The position numbers were made by a program, and so were the translations under genes. From Flavobacterium sp. UGB4466 (GTDB taxonomy: Bacteria > Bacteroidota > Bacteroidia > Flavobacteriales > Flavobacteriaceae), in the NCBI RefSeq assembly GCF_903469665.1, contig NZ_CAGKLC010000042.1:1-39683 (forward strand): DNA of 39,683 nt, in the 5' to 3' direction. Every line of letters begins with the position of its first letter. Within the stretch, counting starts at the first letter, position 1. The notes beneath the pieces are model-generated. The model did no database searches. It was not told where the DNA came from and saw only the letters and a program-made list of their open reading frames with translations. Shown one piece after another: positions 31,019-39,227 of the stretch.

Positions 31019-32866
31019 ATGGAAGCCTTTTTCATTTTTATCGCAAAATCAAGCGGACTGGTAATATTGTTCTATTGTGCTTATTATTTTTTATTGCGCA
31101 AAGAAACCTTTTTTAACAGCAGCCGATGGTTCTTATTAGCAGGATTAATTACCTCCGTTGCTTTACCTTTTTTAGTTTACACCAAAATTGTATGGATAGA
31201 ACCCACTCCTATTGTTCAGGCTCCTGTAATGGCTGCCTCAAAAACAACAATCGCTGCAATGGATTATTCGAAAGCATATCTTTCGCCCGCTGTAGCAGAA
31301 GATCCTTTTGAAATCAATTGGAATTATGTTGTACTGGCTGTGTATGGTATCGGATTTTTGGCTTTGGTCATAAAATTCATGATTGACTTTTATAGTCTTA
31401 ATTCTGTTCTAAAAGGGAAAAAAGTACTGCAGCAGGCCGATTTTAAATTTGTCGATATCAACGAAAACATTGCTCCTTTTTCTTATTTTGATTATATCGT
31501 ATACAACTCATCGATGTATACCGCATTAGAATTAGAGAGTATTATCGAACACGAAAAGGTACATAGTGACCAAAATCATACGATGGATGTTTTAATCTCT
31601 AGAGTATTTTGCGTCTTATTTTGGTTCAATCCTTTTATCTGGCTGTACAAAAAAGCAATTCTTCAAAACCTTGAATTTATTGCCGACAGTGAGGCTGCCA
31701 AAATAATAACCGACAAAAAAGCGTATCAATACACGCTTTTAAAAATAACAGCACACGAAAGCTGTGTTGCAATCACCAATCATTTTTATCAATCATTAAT
31801 CAAAAAACGAATTGTCATGTTAAACAAAAATCAATCAAAGAAATGGAATTACTGGAAGTATTATGCCATCATTCCGGCACTAGCTGCTTTTATCTTTTTA
31901 TTCCAAATTAAAACCATCGCACAAGAAAAAGAGGCTAAAGAAGGTAGAGAATCGAAAGGGATCATCGAAAAAAATGACTCAACCGAGGTTATTAAAATCC
32001 AAAAAAACACTACAGATCAGGAACTTAAAAAAATTACAGCCGATTTAAAACAAAAACACAATGTTGATGTTGTTATTTCGGATGTAAAAAGAAACAGTGA
32101 AAATGAGCTGACCGCCATTAAAGTAGACGTGAAAAGACAAAATGGAAAAACACAAACCATTCACATTGAAAGCAATAAAGCGATTAAAGGCTGTGGAATT
32201 GTGGTATCAACCCAAGATAACGGTTCCAAGAATATAGCGTTAATAACGGATGATGCTCCAAGTAACCCCCGAATTTTTAGAAATCAGGTTGCAGAGAGAG
32301 ATGAAATTAATGATACAGATGGTGACCCTCTTACACCTCCAACCCCTCCGACTCCACCGTCATTTCCTAATGGAGCAATGCCACAAATGCCTACATTAAA
32401 TGTTCCAATGCCTCCAATGCCACCAATAAGTTCAGGCAGTAAAGCTGACATGGCTAATTTTAAGAAAGATATGGCCGAATATGAAAAGAAAGTAAAATCT
32501 ATCGAACCAAGTATTGCCGCCTACGAAAAACAATTGAATGAATTCTTATCGCAAAGAGATGCAAATTATGAGAAAGATATGCAAAAGTATGAGGCTGCAA
32601 TGGATAAATTCAGTGCCGAAATGGAAAAATTTGCCGAGAACATAGAAGTTAAATATGGAAAAGATTCTAAAGAGTACGACATCAATATAAAGCAGTACGA
32701 GCAAGATATGGAACATGTCAAAAAAGACATGAAACAGTACCAAAAAGATGCAAAACAACATGAAAGAGATGCAAGGCAAAAAGAAAGAGACGCAAGACAG
32801 AAAGAAAGAGACGCAAGACAGAAAGAAAGAGACCAAAGAAGAGATTTAGAAAGCAGAAGATCATAA
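31019..32866 (+). CDS. BlaR1-like M56 membrane metallopeptidase, copy 2, with Pro-rich and coiled-coil tail
   Basis: A 615-residue paralogue of the M56 protein at 29037. The membrane half is closely similar: helices at about 4-20, 36-54, 100-121 and 284-300, zinc site IIEHEKVHSDQNH (HEKVH at 178-182), and LEFIADSEA. The extracytoplasmic end differs. It lacks the plug-like motif and instead has a Pro-rich segment (TPPTPPTPPSFP, PMPPMPPISSG, about 435-475) and then about 140 charged residues predicted to coil, ending in three ARQKERD units (32771-32833). It would cleave a BlaI partner in response to a different stimulus, by inference. A terminator follows at 32913. Confidence 0.88.
   Translation: MEAFFIFIAKSSGLVILFYCAYYFLLRKETFFNSSRWFLLAGLITSVALPFLVYTKIVWIEPTPIVQAPVMAASKTTIAAMDYSKAYLSPAVAEDPFEINWNYVVLAVYGIGFLALVIKFMIDFYSLNSVLKGKKVLQQADFKFVDINENIAPFSYFDYIVYNSSMYTALELESIIEHEKVHSDQNHTMDVLISRVFCVLFWFNPFIWLYKKAILQNLEFIADSEAAKIITDKKAYQYTLLKITAHESCVAITNHFYQSLIKKRIVMLNKNQSKKWNYWKYYAIIPALAAFIFLFQIKTIAQEKEAKEGRESKGIIEKNDSTEVIKIQKNTTDQELKKITADLKQKHNVDVVISDVKRNSENELTAIKVDVKRQNGKTQTIHIESNKAIKGCGIVVSTQDNGSKNIALITDDAPSNPRIFRNQVAERDEINDTDGDPLTPPTPPTPPSFPNGAMPQMPTLNVPMPPMPPISSGSKADMANFKKDMAEYEKKVKSIEPSIAAYEKQLNEFLSQRDANYEKDMQKYEAAMDKFSAEMEKFAENIEVKYGKDSKEYDINIKQYEQDMEHVKKDMKQYQKDAKQHERDARQKERDARQKERDARQKERDQRRDLESRRS
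32771..32833 (+). repeat. 21-bp tandem repeat encoding (ARQKERD)3
   Basis: Three head-to-tail 21-bp units (32771-32791, 32792-32812, 32813-32833) inside the second M56 gene. Units two and three are identical (GCAAGACAGAAAGAAAGAGA then C) and the first differs by two bases. Each adds one heptad to the coiled-coil tail. Confidence 0.85.
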
Positions 32867-32912
32867 TTCAGGATTTACTTCAAAACAATATAAAAACTTA
32901 AAAATCAACAAC

Positions 32913-32945
32913 AAAGACTTTGCCTGACCGCAAAGTCTTTTTTTT
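32913..32945 (+). terminator. Terminator of the duplicated blaI/blaR1-like operon
   Basis: A perfect 11-bp stem (AAAGACTTTGC 32913-32923 and 32930-32940, loop CTGACC) is followed by T to 32945. Confidence 0.9.
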
Positions 32946-32946
32946 A

Positions 32947-32954
32947 TATCTTTG
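32947..32954 (+). promoter_or_regulatory. -7 box of the 46-aa protein gene
   Basis: TATCTTTG matches TAnnTTTG exactly, 18 bp before the ATG at 32972, immediately downstream of the bla terminator. Confidence 0.5.
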
Positions 32955-32971
32955 CAAAAAATTAAGCACTT

Positions 32972-33112
32972 ATGTACAAAATTTTAGCCCGAATCAATAA
33001 AATACTGTTGCCGAGTTTTACGAAACAAGGTCTGGACATTACGAAAGCAAAAAAATGGCAGATGGCCGTTATTGGTTATCGGGCTTATGTTACCAAAAGA
33101 GCTTTAGGATAG
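32972..33112 (+). CDS. Small basic protein (46 aa), sometimes mis-annotated as SsrA-binding
   Basis: A 46-residue frame MYKILARINKILLPS to TKRALG, basic (about 11 Lys/Arg) with a WQMAVIGYRAYV segment. I recall similar small proteins in Flavobacteriaceae, some annotated as SsrA-binding proteins, but they are far too short for SmpB and share no SmpB motif visible here. A -7 box sits 18 bp upstream. The EamA gene begins 84 bp downstream and may be co-transcribed. Its function is unknown. Confidence 0.7.
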   Translation: MYKILARINKILLPSFTKQGLDITKAKKWQMAVIGYRAYVTKRALG

Positions 33113-33196
33113 TATTCTAAAAAATCTTTTCAAAGCTCTACCCAACCGTCTTCGGTTATCGGCTATATTGGCCGTTTTTCTCTCCATTACATTTCC

Positions 33197-34042
33197 ATGA
33201 AAAATAAAGAATTCAATATCCCCCCTGTTTACGCTGTACTTCTTGCAATTATAAGTGTTCAGTGTGGGGCTGCCATTGCAAAAAGTTTATTCCCAACTAT
33301 AGGTGCTGCGGGAACAGCTTCTTTGCGAATCGGAATTTCGGCTGTCATTTTACTTTTAGCATACAGACCCAATTTAAAAGCAATTACTCCAAAACAATGG
33401 AGAATTGTTCTTCCTTATGGTTTGACACTTGGCGCTATGAATTTAGTTTTTTATAGTGCAATAGAAAGAATCCCGATTGGTCTGGCAGTGACACTTGAAT
33501 TTATAGGTCCATTACTGGTTGCCATCGTCGGCTCGAAACGTTTGCTTGATTATTGCTGGGTTGTACTGGCAGCAATTGGAATAGTTTTAATAGCTCCATG
33601 GTCAAATGACCAAATCGATCCTATAGGTGTTTTATTTGCTCTTTTTGCAGGTGCTTTATGGGCTGCCTATATTGTTCTGGGCGGAAAAGTTTCTAAAATT
33701 ATGCATGGCGGAGAAGCAGTTGCCACCGGAATGCTATTCGGAGCCATTTTAATTCTACCGTTTGGTATCTATGAAAACGGATTGATAAATCTTACCCCTA
33801 AACTTTTCGGGATGGGTGTTGCTCTGGCTCTTCTATCCAGTGCCATTCCATTTACACTCGAAATGAAAGCTCTGGGTCAGCTCCCTCCTCGTACTTTTAG
33901 TATTTTAATGAGTTTAGAGCCCGCTGCGGCAGCTATCTGCGCTTTTATTTTCTTGCAGGAACATTTAAACTTTTATGAAATTTTAGCAGTACTATGTGTT
34001 GTAATTGCTTCGGCAGGATCAACTTTAACTGCAAAGAGGTAA
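33197..34042 (+). CDS. EamA/RhtA-type inner-membrane exporter
   Basis: A 281-residue transporter with ten helices in two EamA repeats. Its features match RhtA-like exporters of threonine, homoserine and related amino acids: AIISVQCGAAIAKSLFP in helix 1, GAMNLVFYSAIERIPIGLAVTLEFIGP in the first repeat, and SSAIPFTLEMKALGQLPPRTFSILMSLEPA in the second (landmarks ERIPIGLAVTLEF and RTFSILMSLEPA). The substrate is inferred from family resemblance. It may share a promoter with the 46-aa gene. A hairpin at 34056 follows. Confidence 0.85.
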   Translation: MKNKEFNIPPVYAVLLAIISVQCGAAIAKSLFPTIGAAGTASLRIGISAVILLLAYRPNLKAITPKQWRIVLPYGLTLGAMNLVFYSAIERIPIGLAVTLEFIGPLLVAIVGSKRLLDYCWVVLAAIGIVLIAPWSNDQIDPIGVLFALFAGALWAAYIVLGGKVSKIMHGGEAVATGMLFGAILILPFGIYENGLINLTPKLFGMGVALALLSSAIPFTLEMKALGQLPPRTFSILMSLEPAAAAICAFIFLQEHLNFYEILAVLCVVIASAGSTLTAKR

Positions 34043-34055
34043 ATCGCAAAAATTC

Positions 34056-34095
34056 AAATTCCAAATCCCAATTTGAAAGTCGGAATTTGGAATTT
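34056..34095. terminator. Bidirectional hairpin between the EamA and fasciclin genes
   Basis: A 14-bp stem with one mismatch (AAATTCCAAATCCC 34056-34069 and GGAATTTGGAATTT 34082-34095) lies between convergent genes. It is built from the same CCAAATCC/GGAATTTGG words as the hairpin at 22123-22177. Confidence 0.6.
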
Positions 34096-34132
34096 AAGAA
34101 TTAAGTCTAAGACTTGGTGTCTAAAAATTATA

Positions 34133-34687
34133 TTAACTTTTTGGCAATAATACCGTATCAATTACGTGAATTACACCATTTGACTGATTTACATCTGCAA
34201 TAGTAACTTTAGCACTGTTTCCGCTTTCGTCAGTAAGGTATAAATCTTTTCCTTTCATCCAGGCTGTCAGTGTACCACCGTTAACCGCTTTAATAGTTGC
34301 TTTCCCTTTACCCTCTTTAATTGCTTTTGCAATACCTGAAGCATTCCATTTTCCTGCTACTACATGGTAAGTCAGGATATTTTGAAGCATTTTTTTGTTT
34401 TCTGGTTTCAATAATGTTTCAACAGTTCCTTTTGGTAATTTATCAAATGCTGCATTTGTTGGGGCAAAAACAGTAAACGGTCCCTTTCCTTCAAGGGTTT
34501 CCACTAATCCGGCTGCTTTTACAGCTGCCACTAATGTCGTGTGGTCTTTTGAATTAACGGCATTTTCAATAATATTTTTAGTAGGATACATTGCGGCTCC
34601 TCCAACCATTACGGTTTTTTGCGCAAATGATGTAAATCCAAATCCTAATACCAGGATTGCTACGGCTAAAAAATTTCTAGTTTTCAT
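34133..34687 (-). CDS. Exported fasciclin (FAS1) domain protein
   Basis: A 184-residue secreted protein with a signal peptide (residues 1-22, GFGFTSFAQ). One FAS1 domain covers about 40-182: the H1 motif GPFTVFAPTNAAFDKLP, the conserved YHVV (LTYHVVAGK), and the H2 region SNGVIHVIDTVLLP. FAS1 domains mediate cell-surface adhesion or polysaccharide binding; the ligand is unknown. A single gene. Confidence 0.93.
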   Translation of the reverse strand: MKTRNFLAVAILVLGFGFTSFAQKTVMVGGAAMYPTKNIIENAVNSKDHTTLVAAVKAAGLVETLEGKGPFTVFAPTNAAFDKLPKGTVETLLKPENKKMLQNILTYHVVAGKWNASGIAKAIKEGKGKATIKAVNGGTLTAWMKGKDLYLTDESGNSAKVTIADVNQSNGVIHVIDTVLLPKS

Positions 34688-34906
34688 AATTAATATTTTA
34701 GGTTATAAGCTCATTTACGCGGTAATATTAGTTTTGGTTTTAATACATCTTCAAAAAAACTAATATTATACTGAATATTTTTCAAAATCCGCTAAATAAC
34801 AAGGCTTTAGAAAAGAAATATTTTTTTAAAAAAAATCGAACTTCCTTCCCTTTTAACTTAAAAACATTAACCTTAAATCATTATTTTTTTCTAAGAATCG
34901 TTTGAT

Positions 34907-37900
34907 TCATGTAAAGCCCAATTCTGTTTTACGACTGATTGAATGATAACCCAATTTTCGATAGCTCTCAAACTGTGCTTCATCAAAAAACTGATCTGCT
35001 GTAGATTGTTGTGGAAAATCGGGATTAGCCAAAGCATATTCTCGTATATCAATAGGCTCATCCCCCGTTAATGCAGCTTTTATATAGATTAACGTTCCTT
35101 TTCTTTTTATGCCCGGATAAGTAATTTCTCCTTTAATAATATGCTCCTTTGACTTCCCATCTCGCTTCGTAATATCTTTAAAGTCTTCAAAAATAATCTC
35201 TACACCAAAATCAATACGGCATCTTCTAATCGCATTGGCCAGACCTTCACAGGCTATGTCCTGATCTTGTTCACCATCTCCCAATATGATATGATGACAA
35301 CGTCTTCTAATGAGTTCATACAATCCCATATTGTCAAAATGCCCTCCATCTGAAAGACTTACATACTCCATGTTGATATCAGATTTACCAATCAAATCAT
35401 AAATAATGTACAATAAACCAAATCTCGGATTAGAATCCTTCCAACGTTTAAGTCTCGTATTACCAATCCATCGTCCCAAACGAACATTAAACATGGTTAA
35501 CAAAAACGCCATAGGTGCTGAAGAATGATATCCCCAATTCGGATTTACTGCTGCTCCTGAAATAGCCATAGCGGTACCAATAGTTGGTCCTCCATTTACA
35601 TTTGAAAATCTATTCGTAGGACGATAACCGTATTCGTATACGTGATCCACGTAATAAGTAGACGGGCGTGTTGGACTAAAATCATATCCACAATACAGAG
35701 GTGTAAATACAAAGGATTCCGCTTTACGATCCTGACGGTCTAATGCCGAAACAACAGTAGCATTGAGTGCTGTATTCAAAATAGGATATGGACCAAAATA
35801 ACCGTCTTCGACCTTCATTGATGACAGCAATACATCATCGTCTGTATCAAAACCAGTAAATACATTTGCAGTTTTAATACGATCTTCCCTGCTACGGGTG
35901 GCTCCCATAAAAGCTCTTATAAGTCGGTTGCGATAAAAATGGTGAAGGGAAAACTCATTGACTCCAACACGCCAGCTCAGTAAAAATGTGATAATTAACA
36001 ATCCTATCGATATTCCCAAATTACCTAAAATATTTTCATCCGTTTTCCTGATCAGCTCTATAATAGCCGACCCAATAAGAAGCACCCCAATCATAAAAAT
36101 AAATGGTACAATCTTAGCAACCTTATTCATAATGCCCATAAACTTCTTTGGATCTTCATCACCTTTAGACGTAAATGCTATTTTTACACCCCAGGCAACT
36201 ATTGCTGCCCAGCCTCCGGTAATAGGTATCCCAATCAAAGCGTCCTCAACATTAAAATTTTCCCATAAATCGGGCATAATTAATGCTGTAAAACAAATAA
36301 GAATCCAAAAAAACATAAATCGATGTAAATAAGCTCCCGTTCTTCCCCACCACTCCCTTCGATAATCGGGAAATACCTTTCCCATTATAGCCATTCTTGT
36401 GATTATAGAAAGAGTAAAAATTTCGAGAACAATAGGAATACTAACTAATAATTTTACTTTAGATTCAAAAACTGCGTTGTCCCATAACTTTGATTCTATA
36501 CCAAATATGCTTTCTAAGCCAGTGCGAAATTCTAATGCAATAAAATTAATATTCTTCCAAAATAAATAAAACAATAGACCAACAACGACAGAAGCCACTG
36601 CTGAAGATATCACTATCACAGTCCAATTTTTGAGTCCGGTCTCCCACTTCTCACTTTCCAATCTCCTTCTTTCTACTTCAGAGGATTCTTTTGCCACTAC
36701 ATTTGCCTTACCTAATTCTATTAAATCGTATCTTTTACCATAATTCCCCTTTAACGCCACTAAAATTAATGCTATAAATGACGGAAGAGATATCACTAAT
36801 AATAACCACTTAATAGGATTCCCTTCAGGGCAAACATCATACAGATCGGTATTAATTAAAAATGCACTCATCAGCAAAGCACAAATTACACTCCAACTGA
36901 TCAGCAGGTGTGGCAGTGCATCTTTTATCCCTGTCAAAATAAATCCATTCCATTTTTTTGAAAAACGCGCTACTTTTCTTTTTTCACTTATTTTATAATT
37001 AGAGCTCATAGCGCTTGCTGCTATAAATGCTACAACGGACAGCATCCCTAAATTCCACAAGAAAAATAGTCTGGTATTGTTTGTATTTACTTTTCGTAAA
37101 ATTTCTCCGAGATACTCCCATCCTTTATAAAGATCTAAAATAAACGAAAGAACGGTGAGTAAAACCAATAACAACACTGCCTGATTAACAAGAGTATTTC
37201 TTAACCACGTTAATCCTGATGTCCAGGCATCCGGAGACATTGTACCAACGTTTGGAGAAAGATAATTGCTAAACATTCTGAGCCAGCGTATCGGACGCAC
37301 TTCATCGGCAAACGGATCAGATGATTTATCCGGACATAACTGATCTGTCACTTTACTAAAAGACCCGGAGCGTTTAATCCAGGAGGTGTACCATGTTCCT
37401 ATGTAACCTCCGCCTGATACTGTCGAGATATAATCTATCTTATCTAAAACACCCAAACTTGCCAATTTCTGGAGTATCCCAAGATTAAAGGTAGCCGAAC
37501 GGATTCCTCCGCCTGAAAATGCAAGTCCTACAAGCTTCATATCTACCGCTTTCAACATTGGATCGTGTATATTTTTCTCTTCAACAGATTTCTTCGGCAA
37601 TTCTATATCAAAATTTTCATCCGTTGTTTTTGATGCCTGCCATTCCTCACTCTTTTTTTTACGGGCTTTGCTAATCTCGTGAAGCTCATCATTAAAAAAT
37701 GTTTCAAATGGCAGAGGAAATTCGATTCTGCTTCTACTGTCTGAATCTTTATCTAATAATTTTCTAAGAAGTAATTTGTCATCAGTAAGATACTGTAAAG
37801 CATCCTCTCTGTTTTTTTCCCACCACGCTTTATGATTACTAAAATCAGCCTTGTTTAAGATACTAGAGTAATCATATTCTTTGTCTATCGCTGTGTAAAA

Positions 37901-38410
37901 TTGATAAAGACGTATCTCATAGGCTGAATTGCTCTGACGGCAAATAACCTGAACTACTTGTACAGGCATGTATCGAAGCACTGCTGCCAATTTTTTGCGT
38001 TCCTCAAACCCTTCTCCATAAAGCATTGCCCTTATTTGCTGCCTCCAAAAAAAAGGTACCCTGAACAATAAAAGTTCAGATGATGCACTTTTATCTTTGT
38101 ACTTTATAGCAATATTAGAAGCAAGCCATTCTAAAAGATCATAAACAGTATCTAAATATATTCTTATGAGAATTTCATCATTACGATTATCCGGGCTATG
38201 CCAGACTAAGTCCGAAATCTCGTCTATCTGGCTCGGAGTCAACTCTTCTATTATCCCATAATCCCGATCACTGTTTTTGCCCAAATTACTCCAGGAATTT
38301 CTTCCCAAAAACTCTCGTGGGAATGAATTATTAGAATTCTTTTTCAAAATATCCTGAAAAAGAGTCAGATAGGATATTGCTTCGGCGGTTAGATCGGTTA
38401 CTATATCCAT
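34907..38410 (-). CDS. Large polytopic membrane patatin-like phospholipase
   Basis: An 1167-residue protein with a patatin active site split by a membrane domain. Residues 1-285 are a soluble helical N-terminus. At 295-345 lie the oxyanion motif AFSGGGIRSATFNLG and the nucleophile elbow STVSGGGYIG (Ser332). About ten membrane helices follow between 405 and 815, then FSLHHFYRNRLIRAF (820-834), a soluble part with GTAMAISGAAVNPNWGYHSSAP (short landmark AISGAAVNPNWG), and the catalytic Asp1021 in LSDGGHFDN. All dyad residues are intact, so it is probably an active lipid acyl hydrolase. It is transcribed alone, divergent from ExbD-like genes. Physiological role is unknown. Confidence 0.85.
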   Translation of the reverse strand: MDIVTDLTAEAISYLTLFQDILKKNSNNSFPREFLGRNSWSNLGKNSDRDYGIIEELTPSQIDEISDLVWHSPDNRNDEILIRIYLDTVYDLLEWLASNIAIKYKDKSASSELLLFRVPFFWRQQIRAMLYGEGFEERKKLAAVLRYMPVQVVQVICRQSNSAYEIRLYQFYTAIDKEYDYSSILNKADFSNHKAWWEKNREDALQYLTDDKLLLRKLLDKDSDSRSRIEFPLPFETFFNDELHEISKARKKKSEEWQASKTTDENFDIELPKKSVEEKNIHDPMLKAVDMKLVGLAFSGGGIRSATFNLGILQKLASLGVLDKIDYISTVSGGGYIGTWYTSWIKRSGSFSKVTDQLCPDKSSDPFADEVRPIRWLRMFSNYLSPNVGTMSPDAWTSGLTWLRNTLVNQAVLLLVLLTVLSFILDLYKGWEYLGEILRKVNTNNTRLFFLWNLGMLSVVAFIAASAMSSNYKISEKRKVARFSKKWNGFILTGIKDALPHLLISWSVICALLMSAFLINTDLYDVCPEGNPIKWLLLVISLPSFIALILVALKGNYGKRYDLIELGKANVVAKESSEVERRRLESEKWETGLKNWTVIVISSAVASVVVGLLFYLFWKNINFIALEFRTGLESIFGIESKLWDNAVFESKVKLLVSIPIVLEIFTLSIITRMAIMGKVFPDYRREWWGRTGAYLHRFMFFWILICFTALIMPDLWENFNVEDALIGIPITGGWAAIVAWGVKIAFTSKGDEDPKKFMGIMNKVAKIVPFIFMIGVLLIGSAIIELIRKTDENILGNLGISIGLLIITFLLSWRVGVNEFSLHHFYRNRLIRAFMGATRSREDRIKTANVFTGFDTDDDVLLSSMKVEDGYFGPYPILNTALNATVVSALDRQDRKAESFVFTPLYCGYDFSPTRPSTYYVDHVYEYGYRPTNRFSNVNGGPTIGTAMAISGAAVNPNWGYHSSAPMAFLLTMFNVRLGRWIGNTRLKRWKDSNPRFGLLYIIYDLIGKSDINMEYVSLSDGGHFDNMGLYELIRRRCHHIILGDGEQDQDIACEGLANAIRRCRIDFGVEIIFEDFKDITKRDGKSKEHIIKGEITYPGIKRKGTLIYIKAALTGDEPIDIREYALANPDFPQQSTADQFFDEAQFESYRKLGYHSISRKTELGFT

Positions 38411-38669
38411 AATAAATGAGGTTTAATGATTAATAAACTAGCTAGAAACTAAACCAGCCGAAAAATCAATCGATTAGTCAATTGATTCTCTGTAAGATAC
38501 TGGAATTTTCAGTACTTTAAAACTGTACTAAATTACATCAAAAAATTCTGTACAGAGCAGGTGGAATTACCTGTTTATAACCTATCATTCTTATTATTCA
38601 AAATCAATTTTAAGCAACTGTCTTTCATTCAATATATTTTTATAACTTTAGAATCAAAACCAATTTATT

Positions 38670-39197
38670 ATGCAAAATCTTCCAAAAAAAGTAAGAAGTA
38701 AAAAGTTAAATGCAAGAGTTGATTTAACCGCAATGGTGAGTGTTTCATTTTTGCTGATTATATTTTTTATGGTTGTTGGTGAATTGTCTAAACCAAAAGG
38801 TATTGATTTAGCTTTACCTGATAATGGGGATATCTCCTGCGGACCAATTGGTTGTATTGATTCCAATCGTATTTATACAATCTTATTAGATGATGATGAC
38901 AAAATTGTTACCTATTCAGGATTATTACTTTCTCCTCTTGAAAACCCAAAAAGTAGCGTTTATGGAGAAAGTGGAATTAGAAAACAACTATTTGAAAGAA
39001 ATAAGAAAATTACAGAATATTCGACCGCGCTTGGAAAACCTAAAAACGGTACAATTGTAATTATAAAACCCAGCAAAAAAAGCAATTTTAAAAATCTTGT
39101 TGATATTCTAGACGAAATGGCAATTGCCAAAATTGAAACCTATTCGATTGTAAATGAATATACCCCCGAAGAAGTTAAACTACTAGCCTTAAATTAA
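38670..39197 (+). CDS. ExbD/TolR-like protein lacking the membrane aspartate, copy 1
   Basis: A 175-residue protein with the ExbD layout: a short cytoplasmic start, one membrane helix (about 19-38, VDLTAMVSVSFLLIIFFMV) and a periplasmic domain ending in the TIVIIKPSKKSNFKNLVDILDEM region. Aligned with E. coli ExbD (NVTPFIDVMLVLL), the Asp25 needed for proton coupling is Ser24 here and the Pro is Ala21. Two Cys (57 and 62) follow the helix and could form a disulphide. No exbB gene is in the window. A weak -7 candidate (TAACTTTA) is at 38643-38650. Copy 2 follows in tandem. Confidence 0.85.
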   Translation: MQNLPKKVRSKKLNARVDLTAMVSVSFLLIIFFMVVGELSKPKGIDLALPDNGDISCGPIGCIDSNRIYTILLDDDDKIVTYSGLLLSPLENPKSSVYGESGIRKQLFERNKKITEYSTALGKPKNGTIVIIKPSKKSNFKNLVDILDEMAIAKIETYSIVNEYTPEEVKLLALN

Positions 39198-39227
39198 AAA
39201 CATTCTCAATCACTAAAACTATAGCTA

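Noticed and set aside
28662..32866. A beta-lactam resistance locus.
   Set aside because: The M56 proteins lack a penicillin-binding sensor domain and there is no beta-lactamase or PBP gene, so only the BlaI/M56 mechanism is supported.
34907..38410. A CBASS or CapV-type anti-phage patatin effector.
   Set aside because: No nucleotidyltransferase or other CBASS gene is adjacent, and the protein's size and membrane domain differ from CapV.
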